A DNA stretch of 5,525 bases, from contig JAKAXG010000345.1 of the NCBI GenBank assembly GCA_021827225.1, positions 1-5,525 of the forward strand, in the 5' to 3' direction. The DNA is from Actinomycetes bacterium. GTDB taxonomy: Bacteria > Actinomycetota > Acidimicrobiia > Acidimicrobiales > Palsa-688. Made by a program: the position numbers and the translations under genes. Below are positions 1 to 5,524 of the stretch, one piece after another (the stretch's first letter is position 1; each line of letters opens with the position of its first letter). The notes under the pieces were generated by a model that was not told the origin of the DNA, made no database searches, and saw only the letters and a list, made by a program, of their open reading frames with translations.

Positions 1-214
1 CCGGCAGGCGCTCGGCTACCGGGAGGTCCTGTCCCACCTGGAGGCCGGGGTGGCACTGTCCGAAGCGGTGGACGAGGCGGACCGCCGCACCCGGGCGTTC
101 GCCCGCCGGCAGCGGATGTGGTGGCGACGGGACCCCAGAGTGGCCTGGTACGGCTCCCCGGAGAATCCGCTGGCTGTTGTCGCTCACATCCTGGGAAACT
201 GGGAGGAACCATGA
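1..214 (+). CDS. miaA: tRNA dimethylallyltransferase MiaA, C-terminal part (5' end outside window)
   Basis: MiaA transfers a dimethylallyl group from dimethylallyl pyrophosphate to N6 of adenosine 37 in tRNAs that read codons starting with U; it acts in the cytoplasm. Only the last 70 complete codons are present, read from base 2 to a TGA at 212-214. The fragment shows the typical end of the family: an ALGYREVLSHLEAG segment, a helix rich in acidic and basic residues (LSEAVDEADRRTRAFARRQ), then the aromatic/basic RMWWRRDPRVAWY block, matching the usual 'GYkE ... tR.yAkRQ.tWfrr' pattern of MiaA. The P-loop and substrate-binding N-terminal part lie upstream and cannot be checked. The stop touches the dapF start (TGATG), so the two are probably cotranscribed and translationally coupled. 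miaA next to dapF and hflX is a common actinobacterial arrangement. The identification is based on pattern recall, not a search, but context supports it strongly. Confidence 0.88.
   Translation, partial: RQALGYREVLSHLEAGVALSEAVDEADRRTRAFARRQRMWWRRDPRVAWYGSPENPLAVVAHILGNWEEP
202..206 (+). promoter_or_regulatory. Shine-Dalgarno site of dapF
   Basis: GGAGG lies inside the last codons of miaA. It is 4 bases from the ATG at 211 and 7 bases from the ATG at 214. The 7-base spacing is closer to optimal and supports the second ATG as the dapF start. It is the clearest ribosome binding site in the window; hflX and dapC have none at a useful distance. Confidence 0.7.
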
Positions 215-1017
215 TGATCCTCGAAAAGCTGCACGGCCTGGGCAACGACTTCCTGGTCCTTCTCGACGCCACCTCCACCATGGAGGTGGACGCCGAGCTG
301 GCCGTGGCGCTGTGCGACCGCCACACCGGCATCGGCGCCGACGGGCTGATCCTGGGCCGGCGGCTGGGCCTGGAGCAGGACATGTCCTTCCGGCTCTGGA
401 ACGCCGACGGCTCAGAAGCCGAGATGAGCGGCAACGGCATGCGCTGCCTGGCCCACGCCGCCCTCGACGCCGGCTGGGTGGAACCGGACCGGCCCTTCGG
501 GGTCATGACCCCCGCCGGCCGGCGGGAGGTGCGGATCCGCCGGACCGGCCGCCCGGACGAGACCTGGGCGGAGGTGGACATGGGCCCGGTGAAGGTCCGC
601 CCCGACGGGGACGCCGACAGGTGCAACGTGGGCCACGGCTCGCTCCTGGTCGACGTCGGCAACCCCCACCTGGTCGTCCTCGGCCCCGACCCGGCCACCG
701 TGGACGTGGCCGCCCTGGGGCCGGCCCTGGAGCGGTCCGACCCGGCCGGGTTGAACGTCGAGTTCGCCACCCTCGGTCCCGGGCCCGACGCCGCCACCAT
801 GCGGGTCTGGGAGCGGGGAGTGGGAGAGACCCAGGCCTGTGGCACCGGCTCGTGCGCGGCGGCCGCCGCCCTGCACCACTGGGGTCGGGTGGGCCGGGCG
901 GTGACGGTCTACCAGCCCGGCGGGGCGGTGGCCGTCGAGCTGCGACCGGACGGCACGGCCAGCCTGGCCGGGCCGAGCGTGTTCATCGCGGAGTGCCGGG
1001 TCGGGCTCGCCTCATGA
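214..1017 (+). CDS. dapF: diaminopimelate epimerase DapF (first catalytic Cys replaced by Ser)
   Basis: DapF interconverts LL- and meso-diaminopimelate, the last step before peptidoglycan and lysine synthesis, by a cofactor-free two-base mechanism in the cytoplasm. The 267-residue product has the family's usual length (E. coli 274). Seen: N-terminal KLHGLGNDF (5-13), HTGIGADG (37-44), NADGSEAEMSGNGMRC (63-78), the DVGNPHLVV segment (147-155), WERGVGET (199-206) and QACGTGSCAAA (207-217). The second catalytic cysteine (E. coli Cys217) is Cys209. The first (Cys73, in the CGNG motif) aligns to Ser72 (codon AGC, 427-429). Two starts are possible, ATG 211 or ATG 214. I chose 214 because the GGAGG spacing is better and M-ILEK-LHG then aligns without a gap to the E. 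coli start M-QFSK-MHG. Its TGA overlaps the hflX ATG. Fold and context (dapC, dapD, dapE nearby) say epimerase. A relative with another racemase or dehydratase activity is the alternative raised by Ser72, but I consider it less likely. Confidence 0.93.
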   Translation: MILEKLHGLGNDFLVLLDATSTMEVDAELAVALCDRHTGIGADGLILGRRLGLEQDMSFRLWNADGSEAEMSGNGMRCLAHAALDAGWVEPDRPFGVMTPAGRREVRIRRTGRPDETWAEVDMGPVKVRPDGDADRCNVGHGSLLVDVGNPHLVVLGPDPATVDVAALGPALERSDPAGLNVEFATLGPGPDAATMRVWERGVGETQACGTGSCAAAAALHHWGRVGRAVTVYQPGGAVAVELRPDGTASLAGPSVFIAECRVGLAS

Positions 1018-2282
1018 GCCTGATCGAACGCAGCTTCCGGGAGAAGATCGTCCTCGTCGGCGTCACCGTCCCGCCCCAGACCGAGGAGGAGACGGAGATG
1101 CACCTCGACGAGCTGGCGCTGTTGATCGACACGGCCGGCGCCGACGAGGCAGCCCGGGTGATGCAGCGCCGCGACTCCCCGGACCCGGCCACCTTCGTCG
1201 GCAAGGGCAAGGCGGAGGAGCTGCGCGAGCTGTCCGAGGCCGTCGACGCCGACACCGTCGTGTTCGACGACGAGCTCAGCCCGGCGCAGTCCCGGAACCT
1301 GGAGAAGATCCTGGGCCGGACCGCCATCGACCGCACGGCGGTGATACTCGACATCTTCGCCCAGAACGCCCGCACCCAGGAAGGCAAGGCGCAGGTGGAG
1401 CTGGCGCAGATCCGGTACCGGCTGCCCCGCCTGCGGGGCCGGGGCACCCAGCTGTCGCGGCTGGCCGGCGGGATCGGCACCCGGGGCCCCGGCGAGACGC
1501 AGCTGGAGGTGGACCGCCGGCGCCTGGTCCGGCGCATGAACCGCCTGGAGAGCGACCTGCGCCGGCTGACCGAGCAGCGCCGCCTGCAGCGCAAGGCCCG
1601 CCGGCGCAGCCGTCTGGCCAACGTGTCCCTCGTCGGTTACACCAACGCCGGGAAGTCCACCCTGCTCAACAAGCTGACCGACGCCGGCGTGCTGGTCGAG
1701 GACCGCCTGTTCGCCACCCTGGACCCGCGCACCCGCCGGCTGGACCTGCCCGGGGGGGAGGCGGTACTCCTGTCGGACACCGTCGGTTTCGTCCGCAAGC
1801 TGCCCCACCAGCTGGTGGAGGCGTTCCGGTCCACCCTCGAGGTGGTCACCGAGTCGGATCTGCTGGTCCACGTGGTCGACAGCACCAGCCCCGACCCGGA
1901 GTTGCAGATCGAGGCGGTCCGGTCCGTCCTCGGGGAGATCGGCGCCGGGGACGTCCCCGAGCTGCTGGCGTTCAACAAGTCCGACGCCGCCGGGGTGGAG
2001 GCCACCCGCCTGGCCGGCCGCCACCCCGGATCGGTGGTGCTCTCGGCGCTCACCGGCGACGGCATCGACGACCTCCTCAGCGCGGTCGGTGACCGGCTGC
2101 GGGCGGCGGCATCGGTCATCGAGCTGGCCGTGCCCTACAACCGGGGGGACGTGCTGGCGGCGGTGCACCGGGAGGGGGAGGTCCTCACCGAGATCCACGA
2201 CCAGGACTGCACCCACGTGCGGGTGCGGGTGGACCCGGCGGGGGCGGCCCGCTTCCGCGAGTTCGCGGTGCACTCGTCGTGA
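1014..2282 (+). CDS. hflX: GTPase HflX (ribosome-splitting factor)
   Basis: HflX is a translational GTPase that binds the 50S subunit near the peptidyl-transferase centre and splits stalled or stress-arrested 70S ribosomes, linked in actinobacteria to stress and antibiotic response. The 422-residue product is in the family's usual range. Seen: an N-terminal HflX domain (about 20-130) with DPATFVGKGKAEEL (57-70); the glycine-rich GGIGTRGPGE linker (152-161); an arginine-rich helical stretch (168-200); then the G domain with G1 GYTNAGKST (208-216), G2 ATLDP (234-238), G3 DTVGF (255-259), G4 NKSD (321-324) and G5 SALTG (344-348). A short C-terminal domain follows (about 370-422). All nucleotide-binding motifs are intact. 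The start ATG at 1014 overlaps the dapF stop as ATGA; no Shine-Dalgarno is visible at normal distance, so coupling to dapF translation is likely. An open frame continues upstream to 177 but is only a shadow of dapF. Confidence 0.96.
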   Translation: MSLIERSFREKIVLVGVTVPPQTEEETEMHLDELALLIDTAGADEAARVMQRRDSPDPATFVGKGKAEELRELSEAVDADTVVFDDELSPAQSRNLEKILGRTAIDRTAVILDIFAQNARTQEGKAQVELAQIRYRLPRLRGRGTQLSRLAGGIGTRGPGETQLEVDRRRLVRRMNRLESDLRRLTEQRRLQRKARRRSRLANVSLVGYTNAGKSTLLNKLTDAGVLVEDRLFATLDPRTRRLDLPGGEAVLLSDTVGFVRKLPHQLVEAFRSTLEVVTESDLLVHVVDSTSPDPELQIEAVRSVLGEIGAGDVPELLAFNKSDAAGVEATRLAGRHPGSVVLSALTGDGIDDLLSAVGDRLRAAASVIELAVPYNRGDVLAAVHREGEVLTEIHDQDCTHVRVRVDPAGAARFREFAVHSS

Positions 2283-3451
2283 GCGGCCCGGCTCCCATCC
2301 CGCCGACCGACGCCCCGGCCGGCTTCGTGCCGCCCGCGTATCCCTACGACCGGCTCGACCAGGCCCGCCGGGTGGCGGCGGAACGCTTCGACGGCGACGT
2401 CATCGACCTCTCCATCGGCACGCCGACCGACCCGCCCCCGGCTGCGGTGATGCGGTCGCTGTTCTCCCCGACCGACGAGGGCGGCGCGGCCCGGGGCTAC
2501 CCGCCTTCCATCGGCACCCTCCCGCTGCGCGAGGCCATCCAGGCCTGGACCCTCGAGCGGCTCGGCGTGACCCTGCCGCTGGACGCGGTGGCCGCCTGCG
2601 TCGGAACCAAGGAGTTCGTGGCCACCACCCCGCAGTGGATGAAGCTCCGCCGACCCGACCGCGACACCGTGCTCTACCCGGCCGTCGCGTACCCGACCTA
2701 CGAGATGGGGGCGACCCTCGCCGGACTGCGCGCCGTGCCGGTGGCGGTCGACGAGCAGTGGCGGATCGACATCGGATCGATCGACCCCGCCGACGCCGCG
2801 CGCGCCCTGATGCTGTGGGTGAACACCCCCGGCAACCCGGCGGGCGGGCTCGACGACCTGGCGGAGGTGGCGGCCTGGGGCCGGGCGCAGGGCGTGCCCG
2901 TGTTCAGCGACGAGTGCTACGCCGAGTTCACCTGGGACGGCCCGCCCCGCACCGTCCTCGGCCACGGTGGCGGCCCGGAGGGCCTCGACGGCGTGGTGGC
3001 GGTGCACTCGCTGTCGAAGCGGTCGAACATGGCCGGCATGCGCATCGGCTGGTACGCCGGCGATCCCGACCTGGTCGGCTACCTGCGGGAGGTGCGCAAG
3101 CACGCCGGCTTCATGGTCCCCGGACCGGTGCAGCGGGCGGGGGCGATCGCCCTGGCCGACCAGTCCCACGTGGAGGAGCAGAGGTCGCGCTACGCCGCCC
3201 GGTTGTCGCGGGCCCAGGCTGTCCTGGCCGGCCTGGACGCCAAGTGCCCCCTGCCCGGTGGGGGGTTCTACCTGTGGGCCCCGGTCCCGGACGGCGACGA
3301 GTGGGCGTTCACCTCACGGCTGGCGTCCGAAGGCGGGGCGCTGGTATCGCCCGGGTCGTTCTACGGCGCCGCCGGCACCGGCTACATCCGCCTGGCGGTG
3401 GTGGCCCCGCTGGAGCGGCTCGACCTGCTGGCCGCCCGCCTCGGGCTGTAG
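2279..3451 (+). CDS. dapC: N-succinyldiaminopimelate aminotransferase DapC (PLP fold type I)
   Basis: DapC converts N-succinyl-2-amino-6-ketopimelate plus glutamate to N-succinyl-LL-2,6-diaminopimelate and 2-oxoglutarate, using pyridoxal phosphate. The 390-residue product is a full-length class I/II aminotransferase. Seen: substrate-entry segment IDLSIGTPTDPPP (42-54); phosphate-loop GTKEF (109-113); aromatic stacking motif YPTY (138-141); NTPGNPAGG (182-190) with Asn186; SDECY (210-214) with Asp211 for the pyridine nitrogen and Tyr214; SLSKRSNMAGMRIGW (244-258) with Schiff-base Lys247 and phosphate-binding Arg255; and YIRLAVV (369-375) with carboxylate-binding Arg371. These assignments come from comparison with aspartate aminotransferase. 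Start is GTG 2279, overlapping the hflX stop as GTGA; no convincing ribosome binding site precedes it, so coupling is likely. Stop is TAG, the only one of the six genes not ending in TGA. The family is broad, so the substrate is inferred mainly from the dapD/dapE/dapF neighbours. Confidence 0.9.
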   Translation: MSGPAPIPPTDAPAGFVPPAYPYDRLDQARRVAAERFDGDVIDLSIGTPTDPPPAAVMRSLFSPTDEGGAARGYPPSIGTLPLREAIQAWTLERLGVTLPLDAVAACVGTKEFVATTPQWMKLRRPDRDTVLYPAVAYPTYEMGATLAGLRAVPVAVDEQWRIDIGSIDPADAARALMLWVNTPGNPAGGLDDLAEVAAWGRAQGVPVFSDECYAEFTWDGPPRTVLGHGGGPEGLDGVVAVHSLSKRSNMAGMRIGWYAGDPDLVGYLREVRKHAGFMVPGPVQRAGAIALADQSHVEEQRSRYAARLSRAQAVLAGLDAKCPLPGGGFYLWAPVPDGDEWAFTSRLASEGGALVSPGSFYGAAGTGYIRLAVVAPLERLDLLAARLGL

Positions 3452-3490
3452 GCGGGGCCGCCGAAGCGCAGCCGCACAACCCCCGGATAG

Positions 3491-3534
3491 GGCCGGTCCG
3501 GGTCGGCGGGGCCGGGATCCGACCCCAGCCGGTC
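3491..3534 (+). terminator. imperfect stem-loop between dapC and dapD (possible terminator or attenuator)
   Basis: GGGTCGG (3500-3506) pairs perfectly with CCGACCC (3519-3525) across a 12-base loop. Below an internal loop, GGCCGG (3491-3496) pairs with CCGGTC (3529-3534) with one G-U wobble. It starts 39 bases after the dapC stop and there is no T-run after it, so it would not be a classical intrinsic terminator; U-less hairpins are reported in actinobacteria. In sequence this GC-rich, chance stems are common, so the function is inferred from position. The rest of the 111-base gap holds only the dapD promoter candidate. Confidence 0.35.
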
Positions 3535-3548
3535 GCCCGGTCATGGGG

Positions 3549-3554
3549 TAGCGT
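3549..3554 (+). promoter_or_regulatory. candidate -10 element for a leaderless dapD transcript
   Basis: TAGCGT fits the actinobacterial -10 consensus TANNNT. It ends 8 bases before the dapD ATG at 3563, so transcription starting about 7 bases downstream would begin at or next to the start codon. This agrees with the absence of a Shine-Dalgarno sequence at normal distance (the nearest G-run, 3545-3548, is 14 bases away). No recognisable -35 TTGAC-like box is present about 17 bases upstream, which is common for such promoters. Inferred from position and consensus only. Confidence 0.5.
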
Positions 3555-3562
3555 CGCTGACC

Positions 3563-4387
3563 ATGGCTGATCTCGAGTCGCAGATCCGGGAACTGTGGGA
3601 CCGCCGGGAGACCGTCGGACCCGACGACGAGGAGGCGGCGGGCGTCATCCGCGCCGCCGTCGACCTGCTGGACCGGGGCGAGGCCCGGGTGGCCGAGATC
3701 GGCCCCGACGGCCAGCCCGTCGTGCACGAGTGGCTCAAGCTGGCCATCCTCCTGCTGTTCCGGGTGTCGGCGCTGCAGACGACCGAGGCCGGCCCGTTCG
3801 AGTACGTGGACCGTCTGCCGCTCAAGCGGGACTACGCGGCCGCCGGCGTCCGGGTGGTGCCGGGGGCATCGGCCCGCTGGGGCAGCTATCTGGAGCCGGG
3901 GGTCATCATGATGCCCAGCTACGTCAACATCGGCGCCCGGGTGGGAGCGGGGACCATGGTGGACACGTGGGCCACCGTGGGCAGTTGCGCCCAGATCGGC
4001 CGTAACACCCACCTGTCCGGCGGGGTGGGGATCGGCGGTGTGCTGGAACCGCCGCAGGCCGCCCCGGTCATGGTCGGCGACGACTGCCTGATCGGCAGCC
4101 GCTGCGTGGTGGCCGACGGTGCCCGGGTCGGTGACGGGGTGGTGCTCGGAGCCGGCTGCATCCTGACCGGTTCCATACCGGTCATCGACGCGGAGACCGG
4201 CGAGGAGATGTCCCGGGGGGTCGTCCCCAGCTGGTCGGTCGCCGTCTCGGCCACCCGCCCCCGCCGCTATCCCGGCGGGGAGTTCGGCATGCCGTGCGTG
4301 CTCGTCGTCCGCCGCCTGGAGCCCGGCGACCGTCACGACAAGTCGAAGCTGAACGACATCCTGCGCCAGCACGGGGGCACCCTCTGA
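3563..4387 (+). CDS. dapD: 2,3,4,5-tetrahydropyridine-2,6-dicarboxylate N-succinyltransferase DapD (E. coli-type)
   Basis: DapD adds a succinyl group from succinyl-CoA to tetrahydrodipicolinate, committing it to the succinylase branch. Members of the family act as trimers with a left-handed beta-helix. At 274 residues it equals E. coli DapD in length. Seen: helical N-terminal domain (1-70) with HEWLKLAILLLFR (55-67); then hexapeptide repeats containing the near-invariant block MMPSYVNIGARVGAG (116-130), MVDTWATVGSCAQIG (132-146) and HLSGGVGIGGVLEP (150-163); and a C-terminal part with DAETGEE (209-215) and KSKLNDILR (260-268). Asp134 aligns with E. coli Asp141; the position of E. coli Glu189 is Val182 (CVVADG, 181-186). 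The ATG at 3563 has no ribosome binding site but lies just after a -10-like hexamer, so leaderless translation is likely. dapE overlaps its stop. Mycobacterium and Corynebacterium use a different, longer DapD, so this type is notable in an apparently actinobacterial setting. Confidence 0.96.
   Translation: MADLESQIRELWDRRETVGPDDEEAAGVIRAAVDLLDRGEARVAEIGPDGQPVVHEWLKLAILLLFRVSALQTTEAGPFEYVDRLPLKRDYAAAGVRVVPGASARWGSYLEPGVIMMPSYVNIGARVGAGTMVDTWATVGSCAQIGRNTHLSGGVGIGGVLEPPQAAPVMVGDDCLIGSRCVVADGARVGDGVVLGAGCILTGSIPVIDAETGEEMSRGVVPSWSVAVSATRPRRYPGGEFGMPCVLVVRRLEPGDRHDKSKLNDILRQHGGTL
4373..4377 (+). promoter_or_regulatory. possible Shine-Dalgarno site deciding a CTG start for dapE
   Basis: A GGGGG run lies inside the last dapD codons, 6 bases before the CTG at 4384. 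It is only a partial match to GGAGG, and G-runs are common in this genome, but the spacing suits initiation at that codon. Confidence 0.35.
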
Positions 4388-5454
4388 GCGACCTCCTGGC
4401 GGCCACCGCCGCCCTCGTCGACATCCCGTCGGTCAGCCATTCCGAGAGGGCCCTGGCCGACCGGGTGGAGAGCGATCTGCGCGGCGTCGACCGCCTCGAT
4501 GTGCGCCGGATCGGCGACAACGTGGTGGCCCGCACCAACCTGGGTCGCACCCGACGGGTGGTGCTGGCCGGCCATCTCGACACCGTGCCGCCCAACGGCA
4601 ACGACCGGTCCCGGCTCGCCGACGACGTCCTGTGGGGATTGGGCAGCGCCGACATGAAGGGCGGGCTGGCGGTGATGCTGGACCTGGCCCGGTCGGTGCC
4701 GGAGCCGTCGGTCGACATCACCTGGGCGTTCTACGTGGCCGAGGAGGTGGCCCGCGAGCACAACGGCCTCCTCCAGATCGAGGCGGCGGACCCGGCGCTG
4801 CTGCGGGCCGACGCCGCCATCCTGGGCGAACCGACCGGCTCGGTGGTCGAGGCCGGATGCCAGGGTGTGCTCAAGGTGCAGATCCGACTCGGTGGCGTCC
4901 GGGCCCACACCGCCCGCCCGTGGATGGGGGTGAACGCCCTGCACCGGCTGGGGCCGGTGCTGGACCGCCTCTCGGCCGCCGAGGCCCGCCAGCCCGTGAT
5001 CGACGGCTGCCGGTACCGGGAGGCGGTGCAGGCCGTGCAGGCGGAGGCCGGCGTGGCCGCCAACGTGGTGCCGGACTCGGCCACGCTCCTGGTCAATCAC
5101 CGCTTCGCTCCCGACCGCGACGAACACTCCGCCGAGGCGGCCCTGCGGGAGTGGCTGGACCCGCTCCTCGATCCGGCCCTGGGAGACACCATGACCGTCA
5201 TCGACTCGAGCCCGGCGGCGGCACCGAGCCTGTCGTCCCCGCTCCTGGCTGCCCTGCTGCGGTCCACCGAGTCCCCGCCGCGGGCGAAGCTGGGCTGGAC
5301 CGACGTGGCCTTCTTCGCCGAGCGTGGCATCCCCGCTGTCAACTTCGGACCCGGCGACCCGGAGCTGGCCCACACCGCCGAGGAGCGGGTGAGCCGCCAG
5401 GATCTCGAGTCGGCCAGGGCGTCCCTGGCCAACCTGCTCACCGCCGGCGCCTGA
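4384..5454 (+). CDS. dapE: succinyl-diaminopimelate desuccinylase DapE (M20 metallopeptidase), probable CTG start
   Basis: DapE hydrolyses N-succinyl-LL-diaminopimelate to LL-diaminopimelate and succinate; it is a dimeric di-zinc enzyme of the M20 family. Numbered from CTG 4384, the product has 356 residues, in the usual range. Seen: AGHLDTVP (62-69) with His64 and Asp66; GSADMKGG (87-94) with bridging Asp90; AEE (119-121) with catalytic Glu120 and ligand Glu121; GEPT (148-151) with ligand Glu149; a dimerisation domain (about 155-265) with RAH (173-175); NVVPD (227-231); and ELAH (327-330) with ligand His330. No key residue is missing. Start: the only upstream ATG/GTG/TTG in frame is GTG 4294, which would add 30 Arg/Pro-rich residues encoded wholly within dapD; the next GTG (4465) would remove the conserved LVDIPSVS segment. 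CTG 4384 gives (M)SDLL..LVDIPSVS, a family-like start, and a CTGA overlap like the other junctions. DapE-like paralogues (ArgE, carboxypeptidase G2) look similar; the direct dapD neighbour favours DapE. Confidence 0.92.
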   Translation: MSDLLAATAALVDIPSVSHSERALADRVESDLRGVDRLDVRRIGDNVVARTNLGRTRRVVLAGHLDTVPPNGNDRSRLADDVLWGLGSADMKGGLAVMLDLARSVPEPSVDITWAFYVAEEVAREHNGLLQIEAADPALLRADAAILGEPTGSVVEAGCQGVLKVQIRLGGVRAHTARPWMGVNALHRLGPVLDRLSAAEARQPVIDGCRYREAVQAVQAEAGVAANVVPDSATLLVNHRFAPDRDEHSAEAALREWLDPLLDPALGDTMTVIDSSPAAAPSLSSPLLAALLRSTESPPRAKLGWTDVAFFAERGIPAVNFGPGDPELAHTAEERVSRQDLESARASLANLLTAGA

Positions 5455-5487
5455 GGACCCGGCGGGCGGCGGGGCGGCGGCGCCGGG

Positions 5488-5524
5488 CCGGCCCGGCCCG
5501 GGTAGGGCGGCGGGGCCGGGCCGG
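5488..5524 (+). terminator. 12-bp G+C hairpin downstream of dapE (candidate terminator)
   Basis: Bases 5488-5499 are a perfect inverted repeat of 5513-5524 (12 G-C pairs) around a 13-base loop, starting 34 bases after the dapE stop. The arms are built from repeated CCGG/GGCC units, so alternative foldings exist, including a 16-base palindrome at 5482-5497. Any T-run would lie beyond the window end. Position after the last dap gene makes transcription termination the simplest reading. The 71 bases after dapE contain no gene that I can see. Confidence 0.45.

Noticed and set aside
118..213. Longer dapF start within miaA
   Set aside because: The extra residues overlap the MiaA coding region in another frame and have no DapF similarity; a good ribosome binding site precedes ATG 214.
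177..1013. In-frame upstream extension of hflX through dapF
   Set aside because: The translation is Arg/Gly/Pro-rich shadow sequence with no family similarity; HflX homology begins near the ATG at 1014.
909..2273. 454-codon open frame on the - strand opposite hflX and the end of dapF, and similar long - strand frames elsewhere (2135-3169, 3314-4372, 4333-5373)
   Set aside because: They mirror real genes in the third-position-GC-rich frame, have His/Gly/Arg/Val-rich low-complexity products with no recognisable motif, and lie fully over well-supported genes.
3451..3462. Short GC inverted repeat right at the dapC stop as a terminator
   Set aside because: Only 4-5 bp with a 2-4 base loop; expected by chance at this G+C content.
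2089..3570. 493-codon + strand frame overlapping dapC
   Set aside because: Arg/Gly/Pro/Ala-rich product without motifs, in a different frame from the clear aminotransferase.
4294..4383. GTG start giving a 386-residue DapE
   Set aside because: It would overlap dapD by 94 bases and add an Arg/Pro-rich tail not expected in the family; kept only as the alternative to the CTG start.
5482..5497. 16-base perfect palindrome as a regulator-binding operator
   Set aside because: It arises from repeated CCGG/GGCC units in a low-complexity tract and lies downstream of a gene rather than before one; the 12-bp hairpin explains the region better.
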